22,379 nucleotides of DNA from CAG-611 sp964487215 (GTDB taxonomy: Bacteria > Bacillota_I > Bacilli_A > RF39 > UBA660), in the NCBI GenBank assembly GCA_964487215.1, contig CAZAPU010000010.1:1-22379 (forward strand). The letters run 5' to 3'. Numbering within the stretch: the stretch's first letter is position 1; each line of letters opens with the position of its first letter. Under the pieces are notes generated by a model. The model saw nothing but the letters and a program-made list of their open reading frames with translations. It had not been told where the DNA came from and ran no database searches. Position numbers and translations under genes: made by a program. Of this stretch, positions 6,394-13,542 are shown piece by piece.

Positions 6394-7941
6394 TTATGCT
6401 TGAACTAAATTTCTAGTTCTATAAACTGTTCTTGTTTGACAATTATTTCCACTACAAGCTGTTGTAGTCCATGCAGACCAACTACAATAACTTGAACAAC
6501 AAGTATAATAATAATGATCAGAGCAACCAACTGTCCTACAAACATATCTTCCATAATTGCACCAGCCTTCAACAAAGTCACCTCCATAAGAACAGATATG
6601 TCCAGCAGGTGAACCACAGTCACTTCTATCTAATTGTCCGTATGAACAACCAGACGGTACACAACCATAAGTTCTATATTGAGTTTGAGTCCCACAAAAT
6701 GATGATGCAGTGCAAGCAGTGGTTGTATAATCATTCCAACTACCATATCCTAAATCAACTGATTGTTTGCCAGCATTTGTTCCATCATAGGCCCACAAAT
6801 AATATGTACCTACATCATTTTTTGGATCACTAACTGTTATTTCTGTTGTTGGAGTAATACTAGTCCAACTAGTTGGTTCTTCATTTGTTGTAGTCCACTT
6901 ATAACCAACTATTTCCACATTATCTGTTATCTTTCCATTTATCTTTGCACTTCCAACTGCAGAATTTGAAACCGTTAATACTACTACTGGTGGTTCACTA
7001 TCCAATCCAGTAATTGGTATTGAACAAGTATTATCATTACCTGCTATATCAGTTACAGTTGCAACATATGTACCATTTTTTGTTGCATCAAAAGTTGTTT
7101 TATTATTAGTTATAGTTAAATTTGTTGTAACATTTTTTGTATCTTTAATTGATGCTGTACTAATACCACTAGATGGACTTTCATCTTGAATCTTTATTTC
7201 AATTGTTTTAGTTCTTGTAGTAGTATTTATTACTTCCATACTACAAGTTGGCTTCACAGTTTCAATATTTATTTGTCCAGTTGTACATGTTCCAGCATTA
7301 CCCGCTTTATCATATACTTTTATTGTATAATTCCCACTTTTATTAAATTTTATTGTTCCCATATTATTTTCTGCTATAGATTTTTTTCCATCTGATGCAA
7401 ATGAATATATTCCTGATTCATCTGTTCCTGTTATTGTGGCTGTTACTGCTTTATTTGTCCAATTTCCTACTGTATAATTATTTAATTGAACTGTACATTC
7501 TGGTATTGAATTATCTTTTATACCTCCAAATGAGCAATCCTCTCCATAAACAGCCTCTCCATTACAAACTAAACAAATATTATATTCATATTCTCCATTA
7601 TTGTTTTCTACTGTAACATAGCTTTCTTCACATTCGTTATTCTTTGTATCTACTATATCATTTGTTATATAATTACCTGCTTTTAATTCTCCTACTGTTA
7701 ATACTTTATATATTACTGGATTGCGGTTTGCATCTAATTGTCCTCTTGGTAACTCTTTTCTATTATCCGTAAAATAATTTTTTGCCATTACTACTAATTC
7801 ATTTCCTAGTGATTCATAATATTTTGTTTTACCATTTTCTAAAAATTTCGTCACTAAAGGAACAGCAATAACTGCTAATATTGCTATTATCATTATGGCT
7901 ACCATAAGTTCAATTATTGTAAATCCTTTTTTGTTTCTCAT
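6394..7941 (-). CDS. type IV prepilin-like protein C with Ig-like and TSR-like Cys-rich domains
   Basis: The first gene of the pilin locus, 515 residues. ATG at 7939-7941 follows AGGTGA by 5 bases; a GTG nine bases upstream overlaps the ribosome binding site and is rejected. The start MRNKKGFTIIELMVAIMII is a textbook class III signal: cleavage after Gly6, mature Phe1 and Glu5, then a hydrophobic helix. Next come LVVMAKNYFTDNRKELPRGQ, a Cys-containing loop region (CEES, CLVCNGE, EDCSFGG), Ig-like repeats to about residue 397, and a tail with 14 Cys. In the tail, GSWNDYTTTAC...CGTQTQYRT and CSWSAWTTTAC...CQTRTVYRTR look like thrombospondin type 1 repeats. From the 14-base junction (7555-7568) onward it matches pilin B. 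Likely surface-exposed after prepilin processing; assembly genes must lie elsewhere. Confidence 0.88.
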   Translation of the reverse strand: MRNKKGFTIIELMVAIMIIAILAVIAVPLVTKFLENGKTKYYESLGNELVVMAKNYFTDNRKELPRGQLDANRNPVIYKVLTVGELKAGNYITNDIVDTKNNECEESYVTVENNNGEYEYNICLVCNGEAVYGEDCSFGGIKDNSIPECTVQLNNYTVGNWTNKAVTATITGTDESGIYSFASDGKKSIAENNMGTIKFNKSGNYTIKVYDKAGNAGTCTTGQINIETVKPTCSMEVINTTTRTKTIEIKIQDESPSSGISTASIKDTKNVTTNLTITNNKTTFDATKNGTYVATVTDIAGNDNTCSIPITGLDSEPPVVVLTVSNSAVGSAKINGKITDNVEIVGYKWTTTNEEPTSWTSITPTTEITVSDPKNDVGTYYLWAYDGTNAGKQSVDLGYGSWNDYTTTACTASSFCGTQTQYRTYGCVPSGCSYGQLDRSDCGSPAGHICSYGGDFVEGWCNYGRYVCRTVGCSDHYYYTCCSSYCSWSAWTTTACSGNNCQTRTVYRTRNLVQA

Positions 7942-7965
7942 TGCAATCACCTATTTTATATTTTA

Positions 7966-7994
7966 ATTATATCTTATAGTATTATTTTTTTCAA
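7966..7994 (-). promoter_or_regulatory. promoter of the pilin locus (pilin C)
   Basis: TTGAAA (7989-7994), 17 bases, TATAAT (7966-7971) on the minus strand. It shares the TTGAAA -35 box with the pilin A and B promoters and is divergent from the promoter at 8003-8030. Confidence 0.7.
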
Positions 7995-8002
7995 TTAAAA
8001 AC

Positions 8003-8030
8003 TTGATTAATATTGAATTTAATGTATAAT
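8003..8030 (+). promoter_or_regulatory. promoter of the Cys-rich 175-aa protein gene
   Basis: TTGATT (8003-8008), 16 bases, TATAAT (8025-8030), ending 28 bases before the ATG. It is back to back with the pilin C promoter. Confidence 0.65.
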
Positions 8031-8058
8031 ATTTGCTTATAAAAAGGAAGTGTTTATT

Positions 8059-8586
8059 ATGTCATGGTATACTTGTTCAGATTGTGATTATATGAATTTA
8101 CAAGATAAAAATAAATATGATGAAGCATATTGTAGTAAAAGACATCATTATTATAAACCATCAGATACTATTTGTAATTTATCTTCAATAAAAGGAAGAG
8201 ATGTTGGTGGCTCTTCTAATTGTTATTTAACTACTGCTGTATGCAATATTTTAGGTTATGAAGATAATTATTGTTTTTTACAAGAATTAAGATTCTTTAG
8301 AGATAATTATATGAGAAATGAAGTGGATTGTTATGATTTATTAAAAGAATATAAAGAATTAGGTCCACAAATATGCAATAAACTAGAAAACGATTTAGAA
8401 AAAGATCAAATTGCTTGGATTATGTTAGAACATTATATAAAACCTGCGGTTATACAAATCCAAAATAAAAATTTTGATAATGCAATTCAAATATATATTG
8501 AAATGACAAATAATTTAATTAGTAAATACGAAATAAAAACAGAAGATCATTTTAGAAGATCAAGAAAAATAAAAAATATCCATTAA
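8059..8586 (+). CDS. small Cys-rich protein, zinc-ribbon-like N-terminus and CFI-box-like motif
   Basis: The 175-residue product has no signal peptide or membrane segment. The N-terminus has Cys6-x-x-Cys9, Cys25 and Cys39, a spacing that could bind zinc. The middle, CYLTTAVCNILG...CFLQELRFFRDNYM, resembles the CFI-box pattern (C-F/Y-I/L-A/T-T-A followed by L-R-x-F-R-D) found in many bacterial proteins of unknown role. The C-terminal third is helical and charged. ATG at 8059 is chosen because the AAGGAAG site (8044-8050) precedes it by 8 bases; the GTG at 8050 overlaps that site. It is convergent with glyA, with stop codons overlapping by 4 bases inside a shared terminator. Function unknown. 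Confidence 0.8.
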   Translation: MSWYTCSDCDYMNLQDKNKYDEAYCSKRHHYYKPSDTICNLSSIKGRDVGGSSNCYLTTAVCNILGYEDNYCFLQELRFFRDNYMRNEVDCYDLLKEYKELGPQICNKLENDLEKDQIAWIMLEHYIKPAVIQIQNKNFDNAIQIYIEMTNNLISKYEIKTEDHFRRSRKIKNIH

Positions 8587-8603
8587 ATCAATGGATATTT
8601 TTT
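8571..8603. terminator. bidirectional terminator between the 175-aa gene and glyA
   Basis: AATATCCATT (8575-8584) pairs with AATGGATATT (8590-8599) around a 5-base loop, flanked by A-runs on the left and T-runs on the right, so it works on both strands. Both stop codons (8583-8585 minus, 8584-8586 plus) lie inside it. Confidence 0.85.
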
Positions 8604-9803
8604 TGTTAATACTAAAACTTTATTATTTTCCTCTTCAAGTATATTTTTATTATCATTATTATTTAAAACTCTACAAATAATATTTGCTAGTTCAATAAAT
8701 TCTTCTTCTTTAAATCCTCTTGTTGTCATAGCGGGAGTTCCTAGCCTTATACCACTTGTAATAAATGGCTTTTCTGTATCATATGGTATTGTATTTTTAT
8801 TACAAGTAATATGAATGGAATCAAGAACTTCTTCTGCTGTTTTGCCAGTTATACCAAAACTGGTTTTTACATCTAATAATAATAAATGATTATCTGTTCC
8901 GTTTGAAACTACTCTACAACCATTTTTAATAAATTCATTACAAAATACTTTACAATTTTTAACTACTTGTTCTTGATACTCTTTAAATTCAGGCTGTAAT
9001 GCCTCATAAAAGCATTGAGCTTTTGCTCCAATAACATGCATTAAAGGTCCACCTTGAATACCAGGAAAAATTGTTTTATCTATTTTTTTAGATATTTCCT
9101 CGTTATTAGTTAAAATTATTCCTCCCCTTGGACCTCTTAATGTTTTATGTGTTGTACTTGTAACAACATCAGCATAAGGAATTGGACTTGGATGTACACC
9201 TGCCGCTACTAATCCTGCTATATGTGCCATATCTACCATTAAATAAGCCCCACATTTATCTGCTATACTTCTAAATCTTTTAAAGTCAATTGTTCTAGGG
9301 TATGCACTATAACCAGCAATAATCATCTTAGGCTTTTCTTCAATTGCTAATTTTTCAACTTCATCATAATTTATCATTTCAGTTTCTTTATCAACACTAT
9401 AAGATATTATCTCATAATCTTGTCCACTAAAGCTCATACTATGACCATGAGTTAAATGACCACCATGGGATAAATTCATTCCCATCACTTTATCACCTTT
9501 TTCTAATAAAGCACGATATACTGCCATATTTGCACTACTACCACAATGGGGTTGTACATTAGCATATTTACAATTAAATAATTTTTTTAAATATTCAATT
9601 GCAGTATTTTCAAAAATATCTATATATTGGCATCCACCATAATATCTATGTCCTGGATAACCTTCCGCATATTTATTAGTTAGAATACTTCCTTGTAGCT
9701 TTAATATATCTTTTGATACATAATTCTCACTTGCAATAAGTTCTATATTATTTTGTTGTCTTTTTTCTTCTAATTCCATTGCATTTTTTAGTACTTCATC
9801 CAT
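8583..9803 (-). CDS. glyA: serine hydroxymethyltransferase
   Basis: A cytoplasmic PLP enzyme that interconverts serine and glycine while loading tetrahydrofolate with a methylene group, the main one-carbon source for thymidylate and purine synthesis. The 406 residues show ELIASENYVS (20-30), YAEGYPGHRYYGG (45-57), SHGGHLTHG (112-120), DMAHIAGLVAAG (191-202) and TSTTHKTLRGPRGG with the PLP-binding Lys220. The length is normal. The ATG at 9803 has an AGGAG site. It is divergent from a formate/nitrite transporter gene. No frameshift or missing active-site residue is visible. Confidence 0.98.
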   Translation of the reverse strand: MDEVLKNAMELEEKRQQNNIELIASENYVSKDILKLQGSILTNKYAEGYPGHRYYGGCQYIDIFENTAIEYLKKLFNCKYANVQPHCGSSANMAVYRALLEKGDKVMGMNLSHGGHLTHGHSMSFSGQDYEIISYSVDKETEMINYDEVEKLAIEEKPKMIIAGYSAYPRTIDFKRFRSIADKCGAYLMVDMAHIAGLVAAGVHPSPIPYADVVTSTTHKTLRGPRGGIILTNNEEISKKIDKTIFPGIQGGPLMHVIGAKAQCFYEALQPEFKEYQEQVVKNCKVFCNEFIKNGCRVVSNGTDNHLLLLDVKTSFGITGKTAEEVLDSIHITCNKNTIPYDTEKPFITSGIRLGTPAMTTRGFKEEEFIELANIICRVLNNNDNKNILEEENNKVLVLTKKYPLI

Positions 9804-9826
9804 AGTAAATCACTCTCCTAAGTAAA

Positions 9827-9881
9827 ATTATAACATAAATATAAATAAATTTTACACATTTTATATTATTTATGTTATGAT
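9827..9881. promoter_or_regulatory. divergent promoter region between glyA and the formate/nitrite transporter
   Basis: For glyA, a TATAAT box lies at 9827-9832 (minus) with no good -35 box at 17 bases. For the transporter, TTTACA (9851-9856) and TATGAT (9876-9881) are 19 bases apart, a loose fit. The gap is only 97 bp and no riboswitch-like structure was seen. Confidence 0.35.
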
Positions 9882-9900
9882 GATTTTAAGGTGAAGTAAT

Positions 9901-10674
9901 ATGATAGAAAAATATATTGAAATAGGAACAAATAAAACAAAAAACAAACCACTTAAGACATTTATATTAGCAATTTTAGCAGGAACATTCATTGCCTTGG
10001 CAGGAGTTGCATCAACAGTAGTAACATATAAAATAGCTAATCCAAGTTTAGCTAAACTATTATCAGGAATAATATTCCCTATTGGTCTATTTTTAGTAAT
10101 ATTATTACAAACAGAACTTTTTACTGGAAATAGCCTATTAGTTATTCCATTATTAGACAAGAAAATAAAGTTAAAAAAATTATTAAAAAATTGGTTGTTA
10201 GTATTTTTAGGTAATTTAGTAGGTGCAATAATTATCGCAATAATTATTTATTATTCTGGATTATTAAATTCTTCTAATAATTTATTAGGCGAAACTTTTG
10301 TAAAAATTGCTATTTCAAAATGTTCATTAACATTTATAAAATCATTCCTTTTAGGTTTCTTATGTAACATCTTAGTTTGCATTGCTGTTTATTTAAGTTG
10401 TAATAAAGAATCAGTCGTTGATAAAGTGATATGTATTTTTCTACCAATAAGTTTGTTTATTATTTTATCTTTAGAACATAGTGTTGCTAATATGTATTAC
10501 CTATCAATAGGATTTTTATCAAAAACAAATCCATTATTTATTGAAGGAATAAATGCTGCTAGTATTTCAATTAAAAATATCTTACTAAATAATTTAATAC
10601 CTGTTACTATAGGTAATATAGTTGGAGGTTCATTATTTGGATTAACAATGTTTTATATAAATAAAAAAAAATAA
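9901..10674 (+). CDS. formate/nitrite transporter (FNT) family channel
   Basis: A 257-residue integral membrane protein with six predicted hydrophobic segments, the usual size and topology of the FNT family, whose pentameric channels pass formate, nitrite or hydrosulfide. Recognisable family elements are GTFIALAGVAS in the first helix, LFTGNSLLVIPLLDKKI after the second, GNLVGAI in the third, LGFLCNILVCIAVYLS in the fourth, SLEHSVANMYYL, and NLIPVTIGNIVGGSLFG in the last. ATG at 9901 follows AAGGTGA. Substrate cannot be read from sequence. Its head-to-head position with glyA makes formate, a one-carbon compound, a reasonable guess. Confidence 0.88.
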   Translation: MIEKYIEIGTNKTKNKPLKTFILAILAGTFIALAGVASTVVTYKIANPSLAKLLSGIIFPIGLFLVILLQTELFTGNSLLVIPLLDKKIKLKKLLKNWLLVFLGNLVGAIIIAIIIYYSGLLNSSNNLLGETFVKIAISKCSLTFIKSFLLGFLCNILVCIAVYLSCNKESVVDKVICIFLPISLFIILSLEHSVANMYYLSIGFLSKTNPLFIEGINAASISIKNILLNNLIPVTIGNIVGGSLFGLTMFYINKKK

Positions 10675-10692
10675 TGTAATATTATTTTTTTT
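10670..10692 (+). terminator. probable terminator of the transporter gene
   Basis: AATAAT (10670-10675) pairs with ATTATT (10681-10686), extended by an A-run before and a T-run after. The stem is all A-T and therefore weak, but it overlaps the stop codon and ends in nine T. Confidence 0.5.
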
Positions 10693-10708
10693 TGCAATAA
10701 AATCAAAA

Positions 10709-10729
10709 TAAAATCCTTATAAAATAAGG
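10709..10729 (-). terminator. terminator of ssrA
   Basis: On the minus strand CCTTAT and ATAAGG (10724-10729 and 10715-10720) form a 6-bp stem with a 3-base loop, followed by a T-rich tract. It lies 15 bases after the tmRNA 3' end. Confidence 0.75.
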
Positions 10730-10743
10730 GAGTATTAACAAAA

Positions 10744-11086
10744 TGGTGGAGCTGAGGAGAATTGAACTCCTGTCCAATAGCAAACAAATTTAAACATCTA
10801 CAAGTTTAGTTAGTTATTAAATTTTATTAATTAAATAAGAACTAACACCCTAATTAATTAACTATCTTACTAATTTTCATTATTTTCTGTAAGAAAGAAA
10901 ATAATATATCCTATTAAATATTACCCCTAGTACTCCCCATAGGAAAAGGAATAAAAGGAGTGCATCGCATTATATTAAGCGAAAGCTAATTGATTTCTGT
11001 TTCCAGTTATTTTTATTTTGCATTTAAAGATTGCCATCTACTTGCCATTTAAACCATTTTACAATTGTCGAACCCAAATCAGCCCC
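10744..11086 (-). ncRNA. ssrA: transfer-messenger RNA (tmRNA)
   Basis: tmRNA rescues ribosomes stalled on broken mRNAs by acting first as tRNA-Ala and then as template for a degradation tag; SmpB is its partner. The minus-strand transcript begins GGGGCTGATTTGGGTTCGAC (11086 down) and ends with GGACAGGAGTTCAATTCTCC, an AGCTCC acceptor strand and an encoded CCA (10744-10746). The six-base acceptor stem pairs fully with one G-U. The tag reading frame follows ATAACT, as in Bacillus: GGA at 11002-11004 through TAA at 10975-10977, giving the tag (A)GNRNQLAFA. The length of 343 bases is normal. No other gene fits the 460-bp space between the transporter and surface-protein genes. Confidence 0.96.
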
Positions 11087-11102
11087 ATACAAATGTAGGT
11101 AT

Positions 11103-11131
11103 ATTATAACATAAAAATAAGATCTTTACAA
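11103..11131 (-). promoter_or_regulatory. promoter of ssrA
   Basis: TTGTAA (11126-11131) and TATAAT (11103-11108) on the minus strand with a 17-base spacer, 17 bases before the mature 5' end. The -35 box lies in the loop region of the upstream gene's terminator. Confidence 0.6.
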
Positions 11132-11139
11132 TCTTATTT
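11113..11139 (-). terminator. terminator of the 642-aa surface protein gene
   Basis: AATAAGAT and ATCTTATT (11131-11138 and 11116-11123) form an 8-bp stem with a 7-base loop on the minus strand, followed by TTTTTAT. The stop codon at 11134-11136 lies within the 5' arm. Confidence 0.65.
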
Positions 11140-13062
11140 CATTATTAATATTGCTCGAGAACTAATACTTACTAAGCCAGCTTGATAAGTTGCATTAGCA
11201 CGATCAGAGTTAAAAAGTCCAGATGCTGTTGAATCTCCATTACAACCACCTCTAGTTATCCATAAATATGAGGAATCAACAAAGTAATTTCTATCATTGT
11301 ACCAAGCTGCTGTTTCTACAATAGCATGTTGATATAAATTAGTAGTATATGCAGATGTTGTTGTATATACATTTTTGTATTTTGCTTCTACATCTGCCAT
11401 AACTAATCCTGAAGAACCAGTAGTATTATTGTAATTTGCCATTACAAACTCATATGATCCAGCACTCATATCATATATTCCATATACTGTTCCTGTTGTT
11501 GATGCTAAAACACCTGTTTCACCATTGTATTTATTAACAGCAGTTGTACAAGTTGTTGAACTACCATAAGCACTTACACTATTTCCACCTATTCCTGTCA
11601 TATAAGTTGTACAATCATTATTACTTACCTCTGTACAAGATGTTTCAGAACTACATCTTCCATATATACTTTGAGTTAAATAGGCAACTGCTCCCCATTC
11701 ATTATTTTTAATCATATGAGTATCTAAATTAGAATTTGCTATATTATTAAATCCATACATATTACCAGGATTTTTCATTTTTAATGTTGCATAATAGTAT
11801 CCAGATATATTACTATATCTCCAGCTAGCTACATTAGGTTTTATTATAATGTCTTGTTGTGTACTATCTAATGCAGTAGGTATTACTGTAGCACTATCTT
11901 CAAATTTACCTATCCAGATTCCACTTAATTGTTCATCATTAGAACTTATAGAATCGTTATTATCATCAAACCAGAAAGCATCATGACCTTCAGTATTTTT
12001 ATTAACAAAAGTCAAATCTATAGCTCCTGGAAGTGCTGCTGTACCTCCATTATTGCCACTTGGTCTTACTGCAGAAAATCTTGGTATCCATACCCACATT
12101 GTATTTATATCTTCCATTGGAATTATGGTACCTTTTGCTGCTCCAATATAATCTTTTCTTGTACATACTCCTTCACTACATGGTTTAGTTGTATCATCTT
12201 TTAAAGTCAAACTTGTTGCAGAACTATTTTCTTGTACCGTTACAGCATTGGCCCACATTCCTTTATCTGCACCTTCGCTAGCATAACTATACCATTGGTT
12301 ATTACTATCAGCATTGGCTTTATCTGCTTTTCTCCATGCAGCTACTGTTTCATCATAATATACTGGAATCATTCCTTCTGCTAATTCTGGTACATTAGCT
12401 CCACTACCATCTAAATTTCTAGTTGTATTATTTATACTCAAATAAGAACAAAAACTTTTTGTTTGAATTGTTCCATCTTCATTTTCTACTGGTAAATTAT
12501 TTTCATAAATATATAAATCTTCTTCATCTGCTGTATCATCTATCCACATTCTTAATTCATAAGTATCCGTTACTCCACCTGAAATTGCATTAGTAATAGT
12601 TAAATCATATGGATTAGTTCCAGTTAATGTTTCATTTGTTCTTGTGTTTGTTAATTTATAATTAATTAAACTACCATCTATTTGAGATCCACTATTACAA
12701 TTACAATTATAAACATCATCAAAAACACAAATTCCATTATTTTTTTGGCATCTATCACATGCATTATTTAAATTAACATTATAAGTCATATTAGGGCAAT
12801 TGCTATTATTTGCTCTAATATAAAAAGTATAGGGTGTACTAGCATTACCTTCTTGATCACTAATTGGATAAGCTGCTGAAAGTTGAATAGGATTTTCATC
12901 ATTAAATGAAGCAGAAAAAGAACAAGTTGTTATCTCATTTCTATTTTGCCCAATATAAGTTATGTCATAAGCAAAAGCATAAGAAACAAGTATCATTCCT
13001 ACTGCAAATAGACATAACATCAAAATAATTAGTTTTTTTCTCTTCTTATTCTCTTCGGCCAT
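11134..13062 (-). CDS. large membrane-anchored or secreted surface protein with FGE-like C-terminal region
   Basis: Function unknown. A basic, charged start (MAEENKKRKK) and a hydrophobic segment (about 11-31, ending SYAFAYD) form a signal peptide or N-terminal anchor. Residues 45-215 form a Cys-containing region (SNC, CDRCQKNNGIC, CNCN). The second half starts near MWVWIPRFSAVRP (about 323-334) and contains IWIGKFE, NNEWGAVAYLTQSIYG, TTGTVYGIYDMSAGSYEFV, AAWYNDRNYF and a final WITRGGCNG...SSRAILI. The order of these motifs resembles the formylglycine-generating-enzyme/C-type-lectin-like fold (GNVYDM..G..EW, RGGS, GFR). There is no sortase LPxTG end. The ATG has a TAGGAGA site. It lies between smpB and ssrA, which are usually neighbours. 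A binding rather than catalytic role is likelier. Confidence 0.75.
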   Translation of the reverse strand: MAEENKKRKKLIILMLCLFAVGMILVSYAFAYDITYIGQNRNEITTCSFSASFNDENPIQLSAAYPISDQEGNASTPYTFYIRANNSNCPNMTYNVNLNNACDRCQKNNGICVFDDVYNCNCNSGSQIDGSLINYKLTNTRTNETLTGTNPYDLTITNAISGGVTDTYELRMWIDDTADEEDLYIYENNLPVENEDGTIQTKSFCSYLSINNTTRNLDGSGANVPELAEGMIPVYYDETVAAWRKADKANADSNNQWYSYASEGADKGMWANAVTVQENSSATSLTLKDDTTKPCSEGVCTRKDYIGAAKGTIIPMEDINTMWVWIPRFSAVRPSGNNGGTAALPGAIDLTFVNKNTEGHDAFWFDDNNDSISSNDEQLSGIWIGKFEDSATVIPTALDSTQQDIIIKPNVASWRYSNISGYYYATLKMKNPGNMYGFNNIANSNLDTHMIKNNEWGAVAYLTQSIYGRCSSETSCTEVSNNDCTTYMTGIGGNSVSAYGSSTTCTTAVNKYNGETGVLASTTGTVYGIYDMSAGSYEFVMANYNNTTGSSGLVMADVEAKYKNVYTTTSAYTTNLYQHAIVETAAWYNDRNYFVDSSYLWITRGGCNGDSTASGLFNSDRANATYQAGLVSISSRAILIMK

Positions 13063-13104
13063 ACAGTTCTCCTATATTAATAGTAACTTTTTTTTATTCA
13101 AAAA

Positions 13105-13542
13105 TCAATTGTTTTTTAATTCCCTATCTATTTTTCTTTTGATATCTTTTTCTTTTAAGCATTCTCTTTTATCATAATTTTTTTTACCTTTACATATTCC
13201 TAATAGAAGTTTTACTTTATTTTTAACAAAATAAACTTTTAATGGTATTAGAGTAAAACCTTCTTTTTCTATTTTTTCTTTTACTTTTAATATTTCTTTT
13301 TTATGTAAAAGTAATTTTCTTTTTCTTGTCTCTTCAACATTAAAAATATTTCCTTCTTTATATTTTTTTATAAACATATTAATAACAAATACTTCATTAT
13401 TTCTAACAATTGCATAACTATCTTTTATATTGCATGAACCATCTCTTATAGATTTTACTTCTGTACCTACAAGTTCTATTCCACATTCAATAGTATCCTC
13501 AACAAAATAATTAAAGCTTGCTTTTCTATTTAATATTTCCAT
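13105..13542 (-). CDS. smpB: SsrA-binding protein SmpB
   Basis: SmpB binds the tRNA-like part of tmRNA, delivers it to stalled ribosomes and fills the empty mRNA channel with its C-terminal tail. The protein has the oligonucleotide-binding barrel motifs NRKASFNYFVEDTIECGIEL, GTEVKSIRDG, NIKDSYAIV, F(I)NMFIKKY and the KLLLHKKEI, LIPLKVYF..NKVKL and GICKGKKNYDKRE segments, then a basic tail. ATG at 13542 is chosen over the GTG at 13551 because the GGGTG ribosome binding site overlaps that GTG. It gives 145 residues. The start lies inside the 3' end of rnr (17-base overlap), so translation is probably coupled. It is the only gene here ending in TGA. Confidence 0.97.
   Translation of the reverse strand: MEILNRKASFNYFVEDTIECGIELVGTEVKSIRDGSCNIKDSYAIVRNNEVFVINMFIKKYKEGNIFNVEETRKRKLLLHKKEILKVKEKIEKEGFTLIPLKVYFVKNKVKLLLGICKGKKNYDKRECLKEKDIKRKIDRELKNN

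Larger units (their letters stand above)
5457..7554. repeat. tandem direct repeat, unit 2 (2,098 bp)
   Basis: Second unit, directly adjoining the first. It spans the C-terminal part of pilin C, the 153-residue gene, and the promoter and N-terminal part of pilin B. Identity with unit 1 continues 14 bases past the unit end, to 7568, then stops at 5471/7569. A duplication between two short homologous blocks would give this pattern. Confidence 0.9.

Noticed and set aside
3359..7568. Insertion sequence or composite transposon as cause of the 2.1-kb repeat
   Set aside because: No transposase, terminal inverted repeats or target-site duplication; the boundaries are an internal 14-bp homology within pilin genes.
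7951..8058. Riboswitch or att-like site between the pilin locus and the 175-aa gene
   Set aside because: Only two back-to-back promoters and ribosome binding sites are visible; no stable structure or repeat was found.
9870..10160. Minus-strand frame opposite the transporter gene
   Set aside because: Antisense shadow of the transporter gene, without its own ribosome binding site or conserved features.
10675..11133. Unannotated protein gene in the 460-bp gap
   Set aside because: The gap is explained by tmRNA with its promoter and terminator; no credible reading frame remains.
11134..13062. Diversity-generating retroelement target
   Set aside because: The C-terminal fold is suggestive, but no reverse transcriptase and no template/variable repeat pair was seen in the window.
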